From assembly GCF_003576645.1 (NCBI RefSeq), contig NC_044927.1, positions 10,978,066-11,042,065 on the forward strand: 64,000 nt of DNA, written 5' to 3'. Each line of letters starts with the position of its first letter. Position 1 is the stretch's first letter. Below are positions 22,128 to 30,470 of this stretch, in pieces. Source of the DNA: Ipomoea triloba. Taxonomy: Eukaryota > Streptophyta > Magnoliopsida > Solanales > Convolvulaceae. Both the position numbers and the translations under genes were made by a program. The notes under the pieces were generated by a model that saw nothing but the letters and a program-made list of their open reading frames with translations, was not told where the DNA came from and made no database searches.

Positions 22128-23819
22128 AGAATTAACATCTATGGAGATTCAAAGTTGGTCGTCAACCAAGTGATGGATCTGTACGAAGTGAGGAAAGCAG
22201 AGTTAATCCCGTACAACAACTACGCAAAGATACTCATACAATGGTTGGGGGACGTCACGATTGAACATGTACCAAGGAAAGAGAACAAGCAAGCTGACGC
22301 CTTAGCCGCATTGGCTTCAACTATTGCTCATCCTACAGCTCGAGTACTGTTAGGAACATCATGTAATAGGTTTTGATGATACCAACTGTTAAGTAAGAAT
22401 CCCCAAGTCTCGATACATAGGCAAAACAATGTAAGTTCGATAAGTAAACTAAGAGCGAAAATACAACCGGGTAATTTGAGCTCAACTCGGGAAATATTTA
22501 AGCTTAAGGTAAACTTGTTTGAACAACTTAGAAGTTTTCGTGTTGTAAGCAAACAGATAGATCAGAAGCAGGCACGAGACAACTCTGGAGGAATAAGGGT
22601 CTACGAGACATCAACTAAGTCTCGAGACACAAGCCAAGTTCGAGAGGTACGGACCTCTCGATATACCTATCGAGTTCGAGACGTAAAGAATATTCGAGAG
22701 ATAGACCTCTCGATACATGGGATTGAAACATCAAGTGGTCGAGACATCTTTTATGGTCTCGATAAACCGGCACTTCTCCAAGAGGCTGAATGTTAGTCAA
22801 CATGTGCAGATAAAATACTCTAAGTTTGGAGAAGAAGAATATCATGGAGATAAAATATTGAAAAGGTGCTGAGCGGGAGGTTTCAAAATGGACGGAAGTG
22901 GATGACACGTCAGACCTCCACCACAAACGGTCAAGAAGTGCACCAATCCTGAAGTGGTCAGATTCCCCAAACAAGGAATGATGGGAACACAAAAAGAGTA
23001 ACTTTATCCAAAAGAAGCAAGTGAAGCATGAACTCAAGAAAGTGGAATATGGAATATTCACTACAAAACAAAAGGCTCAAGTTACAAGACCACTACTCCA
23101 TGAAAGATGCTGAAATTGTGCAAAGACCCATGTTCGGCATGGGAGACCAATTTCAAACGGAATAGTTTTCCCTCCAACGGAACTATTCTTCTACTCTCAT
23201 ATATAAGGACGTAAAGACACAGAAGAAAAAAAAAAGGGGTTTTTTGAAAGAGGTCAAGAGGTTAACAAGAGGTGTCTGATAAAAACGTTCCAGTGCAAAG
23301 TGCTTAACTTGGAATATCATCCTGATATTCAATACAGCGAGAGAACACATCTTAGTGTTCGAAGAGAGTTACAAAGCTAAACTGTCATACATCCAGAAGG
23401 TGACCAAAGCTGCTCTACATCAAAGTTGATTCAACGATAGCTTGTGGTCAGATTGGAGATTGTTACATTCAACTGTGACTATCAACAACGTCTTGCTTTG
23501 GATTAAGCAAGGGAGGTGGAGTATCCTGGCTGCTGTCCGAGCGAAAGAAACCTGAGGCTTGACGCGGGCTTGGTGATCAAAGGTCAAGTGCTCGAGAGAC
23601 CATCTTTGGAGACAACAGCATGAGGCTAGGGGTCTTGAAGTGAGTATTGAAGTAAGCTGCTAGCCATCCATATACATAATGGATGGGGAAGGGGGTGCCG
23701 ATTTGACCAGGAGAGAAAGACTCTGAAATCGAATTTAACCCATAGTAGATGCTGGCAAGGACTGGAGGTGCGAGGCATGCCTTAATCCCTCTCGCCATTT
23801 TGCACGCCATATTAAAAGT
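22128..23819 (+). repeat. 1.7-kb duplicated block, copy right of the gap
   Basis: It repeats 19477-21162. It starts mid-codon in the second RNase H (YGDSKLVVNQV onward, with its stop at 22376), then the LTR-like insert (22348 on), then the antisense ORF tail. Low-quality-looking homopolymers occur at 23224-23246. Confidence 0.93.
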
Positions 23820-23907
23820 CTCCTTAATCCCTCTCGCCATTTTGCACGCCATATTAAAAGTCTCAGTAATCCCTCTCGCCATTTTGCACGCCATATTAAA
23901 AGTCTCA
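23782..23907 (-). repeat. 42-bp tandem triplication in the mobile-domain ORF
   Basis: 23782-23823, 23824-23865 and 23866-23907 are three 42-bp copies with differences only at the unit edges. The left-hand contig ends at 21162 inside the first copy of this same unit. Confidence 0.95.
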
Positions 23908-23965
23908 GGGCGAATAGTTGCCGTTGGGTCACCCGGTAGTGCGAACGTACAGAGCCAACACGCCA

Positions 23966-24049
23966 GAAATGCTGCTAAGTAGACTTCCTGTTCAAGATTT
24001 GGGGGGAGAAATGCTGCTAAGTAGACTTCCTGTTCAAGATTTGGGGGGA
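23966..24049 (-). repeat. 42-bp exact tandem duplication (c)
   Basis: 23966-24007 equals 24008-24049. It duplicates 14 codons (PPNLEQEVYLAAFL) of the antisense ORF. Confidence 0.95.
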
Positions 24050-24133
24050 TGTTTAGTTCGACGAAGGGTGCTTTACTCACATTCGACCATCTGTTTAGTT
24101 CGACGAAGGGTGCTTTACTCACATTCGACCATC
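24050..24133 (-). repeat. 42-bp exact tandem duplication (d)
   Basis: 24050-24091 equals 24092-24133 and directly abuts the previous duplication. It also duplicates 14 codons of the antisense ORF (around SKAPFVELN). Confidence 0.95.
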
Positions 24134-24942
24134 TAGGAGCAGTTTCAAGGATCCCGCTTGGGTTGTGAGTAGCCTTTGGTCGAGATTTTCTTATTCTCTT
24201 TTCGAGGTGGAGGAGCTGGATATCTTCGGGTTTTCCTGCACCAGAAGTCGATCCATCGGGATGCTTGAATAAAATTGGTGTGATTTTCTTGTTGAGTCAA
24301 ATGGAAAAACGCCTCGAATAAGTGCGCACAGCATGTGTATGAACCCTTGTTCAAGTCCAAGGCGTTTGGGATGCGCTCATCGTAGATATCCCCAAGCAGT
24401 GGCAACCCTCCAAGCATGTACAAATCTCGCAGCGATATGGACATCTCGCCAGAGGACGTAATTAATGTGTTGGTTCGTGGGCACCACGCTTCGCAAAAAG
24501 CTTGGACAATGTCAACGTTGCGGTCATATGTGAATAATGACGCGAACACGGCATCATATATCATGCCTTCCCTTAGAGGTTTTCTGAAGAGGTTAAGTAC
24601 ATCTTCAGCCCATTCCCAGTATCCTGGAGTGTAAATGAATTCGCCTCTAAAATCGATGTCGTTACCCCACTTGACCTCATCGTCAATTATGCGATTCCCT
24701 AGCGTGGGAAGGATGTCCGTGGAAGGTTTGTGCTTCAATCCCGGTTGCAAAGTCCACACTTTGGACGGTGGAATGTCGTACTCAGGAGTCCAGTTGCGTT
24801 CGTGATATGACACCGTGAGCTTTGGCGGTGAAGGGGATGCAAGGGGTTGATTGACGGCCAATGTGACTTTGTGGTCGCTCTTGGTGCTTGATATCACCAA
24901 TTTCCTTTGTCCTTCGAACCATTGGTCTTGAAATTGCACCAT

Positions 24943-25049
24943 CTTTGAGCCGCGTTGAGATTATGCCAAAATTGAGAAAAATTACTGCAAAAAAATAATG
25001 ATGATAATGATTAAGGTTATCATTATTATTTTCATCATTATTAACAAAG

Positions 25050-25086
<37 letters not shown>

Positions 25087-25705
25087 CATGATCTAAGATA
25101 TAATATAATAATAATAATTAACTTTGTTGTTAGAGTTATGAAAATTAAGAGAGCAAAACACAAAAGATTAAAAGAAAAGAAAAAACGTGAAAACAAGATG
25201 AAAAAAAAAATATACAAAAGAAATTAAAAAAACGCAACAGAAAGAAAAAAAAAAAGAAAACAAAAAGAAACAAAAGAAAAAGAAACGAAAGGTTGAAAAG
25301 AAAAAGAAAAGAAAAAAAACACAAAAATGAAAATGGATGAAAAAAACGAAGCATAAAAACATAATACACAAATGTATATATGATATTAGATATGCATGTA
25401 TCTTTGGTCAGTGGTTTAGACGTGTGTACGTGGCTATCTATGTCAAGTCTCCATCAAACTTAAAGTATGTCCCAATTTGCAAGAGAAAGGGATACATGCG
25501 GAGGACAGGAGGCCACGTATCCAAATTGCTTTAGCTCATTTCCTCTAAAAAGTAAAAGCAGGAGTCCAGTCTTTTATCATAGAGCGCAGCTCTGATCAGC
25601 AGCAGCGATGACACTCTCGGAGCAATAAATTTTCGTTGAGTTTGGGAAACTTGGCGATGGTAACAGCGACACGGATACAAGCAAAGCAATATTATTATGG
25701 AGACT
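24943..25705 (-). other. Probable intron/leader of the antisense unit, low complexity
   Basis: This stretch holds a possible splice acceptor (ttttttgcag, minus strand) near 24985, a (tta)n-type microsatellite at about 25045-25090 and a purine-rich A/G tract at 25140-25340. No conserved coding sequence is visible. It lies between the mobile-domain exon and the upstream exon at 25706-26152, so it reads best as an intron of the antisense unit. Confidence 0.4.
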
Positions 25706-26152
25706 TCATACGGGAGACCCAACAGCATCGACTTCCAGCAAGGCCAATGAAGCAATGTAAACAACAGTTGGTGGTCGAACGACGATTTCTGCGGCCTCCA
25801 ACGATTTCCCATTGCTCTTCCCTAATTTGTCCACTCCGATGGAAACCCACTCTCTGGCAGTATCATAGATATTGCACTCTGGTGGTTGTTCCATGGAGTG
25901 GTGAGCTTCTCGGTCGTCGGCGGCCTCTGGACTCAACAATGGCGATTCGCAATCATCGATTTCTGCCACTCCGATGGAAACCCACTCTCTGGCAGTATCA
26001 TAGATATTGCACTCTGGCGGTTGTTCCATGGAGTGGTGAGCTTCTCGGTCGTCGGCGGCCTCTGGACTCAACACCGGCGATTCGCAATCATCGATTTCTG
26101 CGAAGAACTCTGGCAAGGGTTTCTCCTTCAACGAAGGTAATTCGCCAGCCAT
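25706..26152 (-). CDS. Upstream exon ORF of the antisense unit (unknown protein)
   Basis: On the minus strand an ATG at 26152 (MAGELPSLKEKPLPEFF) opens about 148 codons. It contains a 45-residue segment present twice in tandem (IDDCESPVLSPEAADD...EWVSIGV). It ends shortly after a possible donor (cccgtatgaag) near 25712. The region is richer in GC than its surroundings. I do not recognise the protein; it may be a captured host sequence or the amino end of the antisense gene. It is placed between a TATA box and the mobile-domain exon on the same strand. Confidence 0.4.
   Translation of the reverse strand: MAGELPSLKEKPLPEFFAEIDDCESPVLSPEAADDREAHHSMEQPPECNIYDTAREWVSIGVAEIDDCESPLLSPEAADDREAHHSMEQPPECNIYDTAREWVSIGVDKLGKSNGKSLEAAEIVVRPPTVVYIASLALLEVDAVGSPV
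25831..26100. repeat. 135-bp tandem duplication
   Basis: 25831-25965 and 25966-26100 are two copies of 135 bp (45 codons) with several substitutions, for example ctctggtggttg versus ctctggcggttg. The divergence shows this duplication is real, unlike the exact 42-bp ones. Confidence 0.92.
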
Positions 26153-26445
26153 CTTGTTCTCGGATTCGTGCACTGTAGGTGGGAACCCACCCGCCGGCGG
26201 TACCGTTGGCACCACGCTCCGGTGGTTGTCCCACGATACGGGCAGTTACTCTTCTAAGTTGTATGGTTTTTTTTTTTTTCTGAATCCTCTCCTTGTTCTT
26301 ACGGATGAGATACATATGGGGGAGACGAAAATAAAAAAATCGCAAGTAATTTACCTGATTGAGAAGCAGATCGCCAATGCCCTTTCTTGTTCTTTCTCGA
26401 TTCTTTGTTTCGTCGATTGCTGTGGGTTTGGAGGTATTGAAGCGG

Positions 26446-26453
26446 TATTTATA
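26446..26453 (-). promoter_or_regulatory. TATA box for the antisense unit
   Basis: On the minus strand the sequence reads cactataaataccgc, a good plant TATA box. It is about 300 bp upstream of the ATG at 26152. A donor-like site (aatcaggtaaatta) at about 26348 and an acceptor-like site (caacttagaagag) at about 26255 suggest a leader intron between them. The unit could therefore be transcribed independently of the LTR. Confidence 0.5.
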
Positions 26454-26507
26454 GTGTACTGTCAGGAAGTGTTGGAGTTGGACTACACTCCTAATTGCTG
26501 AAATCAC

Positions 26508-26887
26508 GTATGAGATACGCAGGAGCCTTAATTCCTTTATGTCATCCCACTGTTAGTGTTGAAGAAGAATTTAAATGTCACTAGACCCTAATTTCGTTTG
26601 GGGTTAGTTTAGCTCCAGTATGACTCAACTTGATCCAATGATTTTGGGCTCACAGAATGTCCAAGCACATAATTGGGCTTATAGAATTAAAAGCTACCAT
26701 GCCAATTTAATCTTTTGGTTTTGGGTTCGTGAAATATCAAGTATACATTGGGCTCAAGGAGTTTAGATGCACAATAACAAACTTAAAATACTATCTGTTA
26801 AAAAAGGGGGCTATTTGTTAAGTTTCGAGACTTCCTCGCTCCAAGTACATCAAGCAGCATGTCTCGACGAGTCTCGAGGGGGCAATT
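26508..26887 (+). other. Tat 3' untranslated region and polypurine tract
   Basis: There is no coding sequence. The tail 'gtctcgagggggcaatt' (26871-26887) is purine-rich and abuts the 3' LTR, which fits the plus-strand primer. Confidence 0.6.
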
Positions 26888-27659
26888 TGTAGACACAGAA
26901 AATTTGAACTCAAAAATGGACCGATTAAATTATTGGGCCTAATGTTGAGATTGATTATTGGATCAATTTAATTAATTGGGTCATGATGATTAAATTGATT
27001 TAATTAGCCCAATTAAAATTGATGTTGGGTCATTGAATTAATTGATTAATGGGCCAAGCCCGATTCATATTTGAATTTAATAATAATTATAATTATAATT
27101 TAAATATAATTTTATTTTATTTGAATTTAATAATTATAATTAATTTGAATTTGAATTAGATGATAGAGTTTTGAACCTGGACTTGATTATGGCGATGTTC
27201 ATTCCCTTAATTAATTAATTAATTAGGGAGTTTGTTGAGGGAAGTTGGTTGCACACTCCACTATAAATAGAGCCCCTCATTTCACATTTAAGACACACCT
27301 TGAAGATTGAAGACTTGAGAGCTTTTGAAGGCATTGAAGGCATTCTGAAGCAGTTAAAGACTTGAAGTACTTTGACGGTTCCAGTTGAATATCACGCCCT
27401 TGAATCCCGGAAGGCCACGCCGTTTGAATCCCGGAAAGCTACGCCATTTGAATCCCGGAAGCTACGTCAGTTGAATCCCGGAGGCTACGCTATTTGAATC
27501 CCGGAGGCTACGCCACTTGAAACCCGGAGGCACTTCAGTAGAACACGTCAGTGAAGAATCAGAGGACTATACAGAGATTTTGTACCTGCAACTTGAATTA
27601 CACACACACTGTAACCCGATATTGTGAATATATACAATTTCGAATTTTTTGTGTTTACA
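26888..27659 (+). repeat. 3' LTR of the Tat-lineage element
   Basis: This 772-bp LTR matches 11516-12310 except for about three substitutions, a 3-bp indel and a shorter (ttaa)n run. It is followed by the target copy gggac. Confidence 0.93.
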
Positions 27660-27664
27660 GGGAC

Positions 27665-27802
27665 ATCGTCCTAGATTTAAGAATTCTCCTATCTTCTTCT
27701 GGTGCTCTTTTCTCCCTCAATAGCTTTCTTTTCTGGAGGTCTCCACCCTCGAAAATGGAAAACAACAGCAAGACAAAAACAACCAAAAAATAATTCCTAA
27801 CA
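27665..27802 (+). repeat. 3' LTR of the Tekay-like element, piece 3
   Basis: It resumes at atcgtcctagattt after the gggac target copy and ends cctaaca, followed by the ctaga target copy. It completes the split 3' LTR. Confidence 0.92.
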
Positions 27803-27807
27803 CTAGA

Positions 27808-28032
27808 CCGGAGCTCTGCACTGCCGTCGCGGTGGCGGAAGGGGAAAGCTTCCAGATTTTGAGAGGCCTGGAAGGGAGCTTAGTGGCCGGTGACACTTTT
27901 TGCTACGATGCATCGGTAATGGAAGTCGGAGAAACAGCGTCGACGGAGACAGTAACGTCTATTGTGGTTCGGTTTTGGGGTGAGATTCCTCTGTCATGGC
28001 TGATGCTAAGGAATCGACGGAATATACACTAA
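27808..28032 (+). pseudogene. 3' part of the ORF cut by the retrotransposon
   Basis: It continues the frame of 653-781 past the target duplication and stops at 28032 (…LRNRRNIH). No start codon of its own is needed. The predicted segment (AVAVAEGESFQILRGLEG...) has no domain I recognise. A T/A-rich non-coding stretch follows. Confidence 0.4.
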
Positions 28033-28440
28033 AGCATTAAAACACAATTGGTATTTCCTATACATAATAATGCACCGCCCCATAAATGATGCAAAGCTGC
28101 TTTTGAAATTAATGTTGGAGTAATAATTATTGCACCGCCCAACATTGATTGCAGAGACGCCAATGCAAACTTCAAGCTAAGGCTGTCAACCACGAGACAA
28201 TCGGTCTCTGTTCAATGAACGGTCGTGAGATGCCAGAGACCAACCCAGTTCCATGCAAGTTACCACCGGAGAGTACATTCTGCCCAGCCAGACGCCAGAA
28301 AACAACTTCGGTAAATGGTGGGGCGGAGTTCATATTGTCATTCGCGGCGGCGTGCTGGTCGTTGAGCGAGTGGCGGAAGAAATGGTGGGGTGGAGACGTG
28401 GAGTTAATATTTCCTTTTCATATATGAAATTTAATGTTTT

Positions 28441-28507
<67 letters not shown>

Positions 28508-29500
28508 TATATATATGAAATTTAATTATATTAATATTTTAGCATAATAATTGAAAAAAAAAAAACTCAAACATGGGGTTGAAATATACAATTTTTTAAT
28601 TATTTATCTATTAAATTTTTAGAGTACTGATTTTATTAAATTGTAGTAATTATTCATCTTAAATATCAATTATAATTTTTATTGAAAATATCTATATTCA
28701 TGATTTTATCATACCAAATCAATATAATTATAAAATAAAAAAAATTTCAAGTGAATACATATGAAATTTAATGACATTAATAGTTTTTAATTGCTTAGCC
28801 TATAATTTGGATAAAACTCAAATCTAATAAGCTCTGTTAAATATAAAAACAACTTCCTTCATTATTTATGAATTATAGAGCTAAGTCAATAAAGTATATA
28901 CTTTGTATATGATCTATGATGTTTTTAATAATTTATAATTTTAAATACTTTGTATTAAACTTTTAATAAAATTGCAAAAAAAAAAAATTAATTAAACATT
29001 CATATTTAATTTACTTCAAAATGAATTTACATTTTCTTAGTGTCTCCACGATTTTCAATTTTTCATCGGTATCTCAAAAACGATTGACTCTGTTACAATG
29101 TAACCCACCCCCTCCTATGTGGGAGTGCAATCGGGTGCCACTAGACCACAAGATCTTTGACCGGACATAATAACAACATAATTATACTTTTAAAAATATT
29201 AAATATTACATTGAATAGATATACTGAACTTTTAATAAAACTAAATCTACTTAGTATCCTAACATTAAAATAATACTTCTAAAATTATGTAAATCTACTT
29301 AGCTTCGCACGGGAAAAATACTAGTTAGTATACTAAATAGATAGTAGATATGACAGGTGTATTATGTTTCGTGTCGCCATATCACCACGCCACCCAGTAT
29401 CATTTGTGTGGTCAGGTTAATGTCTTAATGATGCCGAATGTGATTGTAAACTGATATGTTTTATAAGTTAAGTATTTGGGTTTTAAGACCAAAAGCAAAT
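28033..29500. other. AT-rich spacer with (TA)n
   Basis: A (TA)n microsatellite spans about 28443-28502. The short 28144-28430 part is less AT-rich but has no recognisable coding content. The rest is AT-rich and stop-filled. I see no gene. Confidence 0.6.
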
Positions 29501-29572
29501 GTCGTTGTAGTATAGTGGTGAGTATTCCCGCCTGTCACGCGGGTGACCCGGGTTCGATCCTTGTCAACGGCG
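29501..29572 (+). tRNA. tRNA-Asp (GTC)
   Basis: A 72-nt cloverleaf can be drawn. The acceptor stem is gtcgttg with caacggc, the anticodon arm is ccgcctgtcacgcgg with anticodon GTC, and the B-box is ggttcgatcc. The 3' half of the T stem reads cttgt. With ccggg it leaves one C-T mismatch and two G-T pairs, weaker than the usual plant tRNA-Asp. A terminator-like tttt follows at 29576. It may be functional or starting to decay. Confidence 0.88.
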
Positions 29573-29576
29573 ATCT

Positions 29577-29708
29577 TTTGTCTTATTTTGTTTCGAAGTT
29601 GTTTAGGATGAACGAAAATATACAGAAAGAAGGAAAATCCGATTTGTCTTATTTTGTTTCGAAGTTGTTTAGGATGAACGAAAATATACAGAAAGAAGGA
29701 AAATCCGA
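29577..29708. repeat. 66-bp exact tandem duplication between the tRNA genes
   Basis: 29577-29642 equals 29643-29708. The second copy runs 5 bp into the 3' end of the tRNA-Tyr gene. It covers nearly the whole spacer between the two tRNAs. Confidence 0.95.
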
Positions 29709-29787
29709 CCTGCCGGATTCGAACCAGCGACCTAAGGATTACAGCACCAACTACAGTCCTCCGCTCTACCAACTGAGCTAAGGTCGG
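29704..29787 (-). tRNA. tRNA-Tyr (GTA) with an intron
   Basis: On the minus strand the gene begins ccgaccttagctcagttgg and ends ggcaggtcgga. It has a complete acceptor stem, D arm, T arm (ggttcgaatcc) and anticodon GTA. An 11-nt intron (ttggtgctgta) sits one base 3' of the anticodon, where plant tRNA-Tyr genes carry introns. Minus-strand tttt follows the 3' end (29700-29703). It is convergent with tRNA-Asp. Confidence 0.95.
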
Positions 29788-29799
29788 ATACATATTTGA

Positions 29800-30470
29800 A
29801 GCTCGAACTGGTTTTTATGTATAGCAGTATCAAGTTTTAATGTGGCACGTGATTGAGTCAATTCGGCACTTGCACATATAGAATACATCAATAAGATATG
29901 CCAGAGGGATAAACCTCATTTCTTTACCATCAACTGTGAATACAACTTTCCTATGAAGTAAATGGACAACTCTATTCGCAAACTATTTAGCATTCACTTC
30001 TAATGACTAGTGAGAGAGAAAAAGCTCAAAGTTCAATATTCAGATCACAAGAGGCTTGTGCTGCTGATTAGTGAAGATCAAGATTCTCAAAGCCATGATC
30101 TTAGTTGGAGAAAGAAGAAACTTTTTCTTCAAACTTTGTAATCTCTACTTGGTAGAAGTAGAAAGAGGCGGAGTATACTGTGTTTGTCAAAAAACCTAGT
30201 GAAGTTCAAGGCCAACTTGGTGTTCAATGCTTGGACGTCCTTGTTATACATACTAAGGGATAGTGCAATCATCCTTAGGAGTTTCAAGGAGAAGAGTGGA
30301 GTAGGTTGCGTTAGTCGAACCACTATAAAATCTCTCTCTCTCTCCTTTATTTACTACTCGCATTGCATATCTTCAACGATCAAACCTAACTAATTTTACA
30401 AGGACAAATTACGTGTAAAATGTTTAAAGGGCTAACTTATATTTTCATTATGCATACTCTTGAGTAGTTA
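29800..30470 (+). repeat. Degenerate copia-type LTR fragment
   Basis: The part around 30100-30400 (tagaaagaggcgg, ggagaagagtggagtagg, cgaaccacta, then ctctctctct) parallels 9040-9300 of the solo LTR. I saw no target duplication, so it is an old fragment. Confidence 0.5.

Larger units (their letters stand above)
23577..24942 (-). pseudogene. Antisense plant mobile domain (aminotransferase-like) protein in the Tat element
   Basis: Read leftward from ATG 24942 (MVQFQDQWFEGQRK), it carries the plant mobile domain. The segments WTPEYDIPPSKVW, YTPGYWEWAEDVL, VDIVQAFCEAWCP, SSGEMSISLRDLYMLGGLP and FLACWLCTFALPGDP are typical of the MAIN/MAIL1-related domain family. One frameshift lies near 24150-24175. 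The C-terminal half (24122 to 23577) continues in another frame to a stop. Three 14-residue tandem duplications interrupt the C-terminal half; the gap-side copy (20920-21162) lacks them because it ends there. Such domains are known as extra antisense ORFs in Tat-group elements; their function is unknown. Confidence 0.8.
11516..27659 (+). mobile_element. Ty3/gypsy Tat-lineage retrotransposon with an antisense gene
   Basis: The LTRs at 11516-12310 and 26888-27659 are nearly identical: about three substitutions by eye, plus a (ttaa)n length change and a 3-bp indel. The target duplication gggac lies at 11511-11515 and 27660-27664. Pol contains RT (YVDD), RNase H and a second, archaeal-type RNase H, which places it in the Tat group. 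An antisense ORF with a plant mobile domain lies between pol and the 3' LTR. Integrase is not visible. The element has a tandem duplication of its 5' end, an internal LTR-like piece, an assembly gap and a frameshift before pol. It is the youngest large insertion of the nest. Confidence 0.9.
782..27802 (+). mobile_element. Ty3/gypsy chromovirus (Tekay-like), degenerate, host of a nest
   Basis: This LTR retrotransposon carries gag, protease, RT, RNase H, integrase and a C-terminal chromodomain-like segment, in the Ty3/gypsy order. The 5' LTR is 782-1146. The 3' LTR is in three pieces (5473-5549, 11366-11515, 27665-27802), separated by a CACTA transposon and a Tat-lineage retrotransposon. Perfect 5-bp target duplications ctaga lie at 777-781 and 27803-27807. 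By eye the two LTRs differ at about 10 of 365 positions, so it is older than the Tat element inside it. The coding region has many stops and frameshifts and a deletion in gag, so it is not autonomous. The lineage call rests on the FIDD-type RT motif and the chromodomain-like end. Confidence 0.9.

Noticed and set aside
25145..25371. Phe-rich membrane-like ORFs
   Set aside because: They are translations of an A/G-rich low-complexity tract in a probable intron.
29461..29793. 110-codon minus-strand ORF (LAQLVERRTVVGAVI type) over the tRNA pair
   Set aside because: It is a translation of the tRNA-Tyr and tRNA-Asp genes, a well-known kind of spurious protein.
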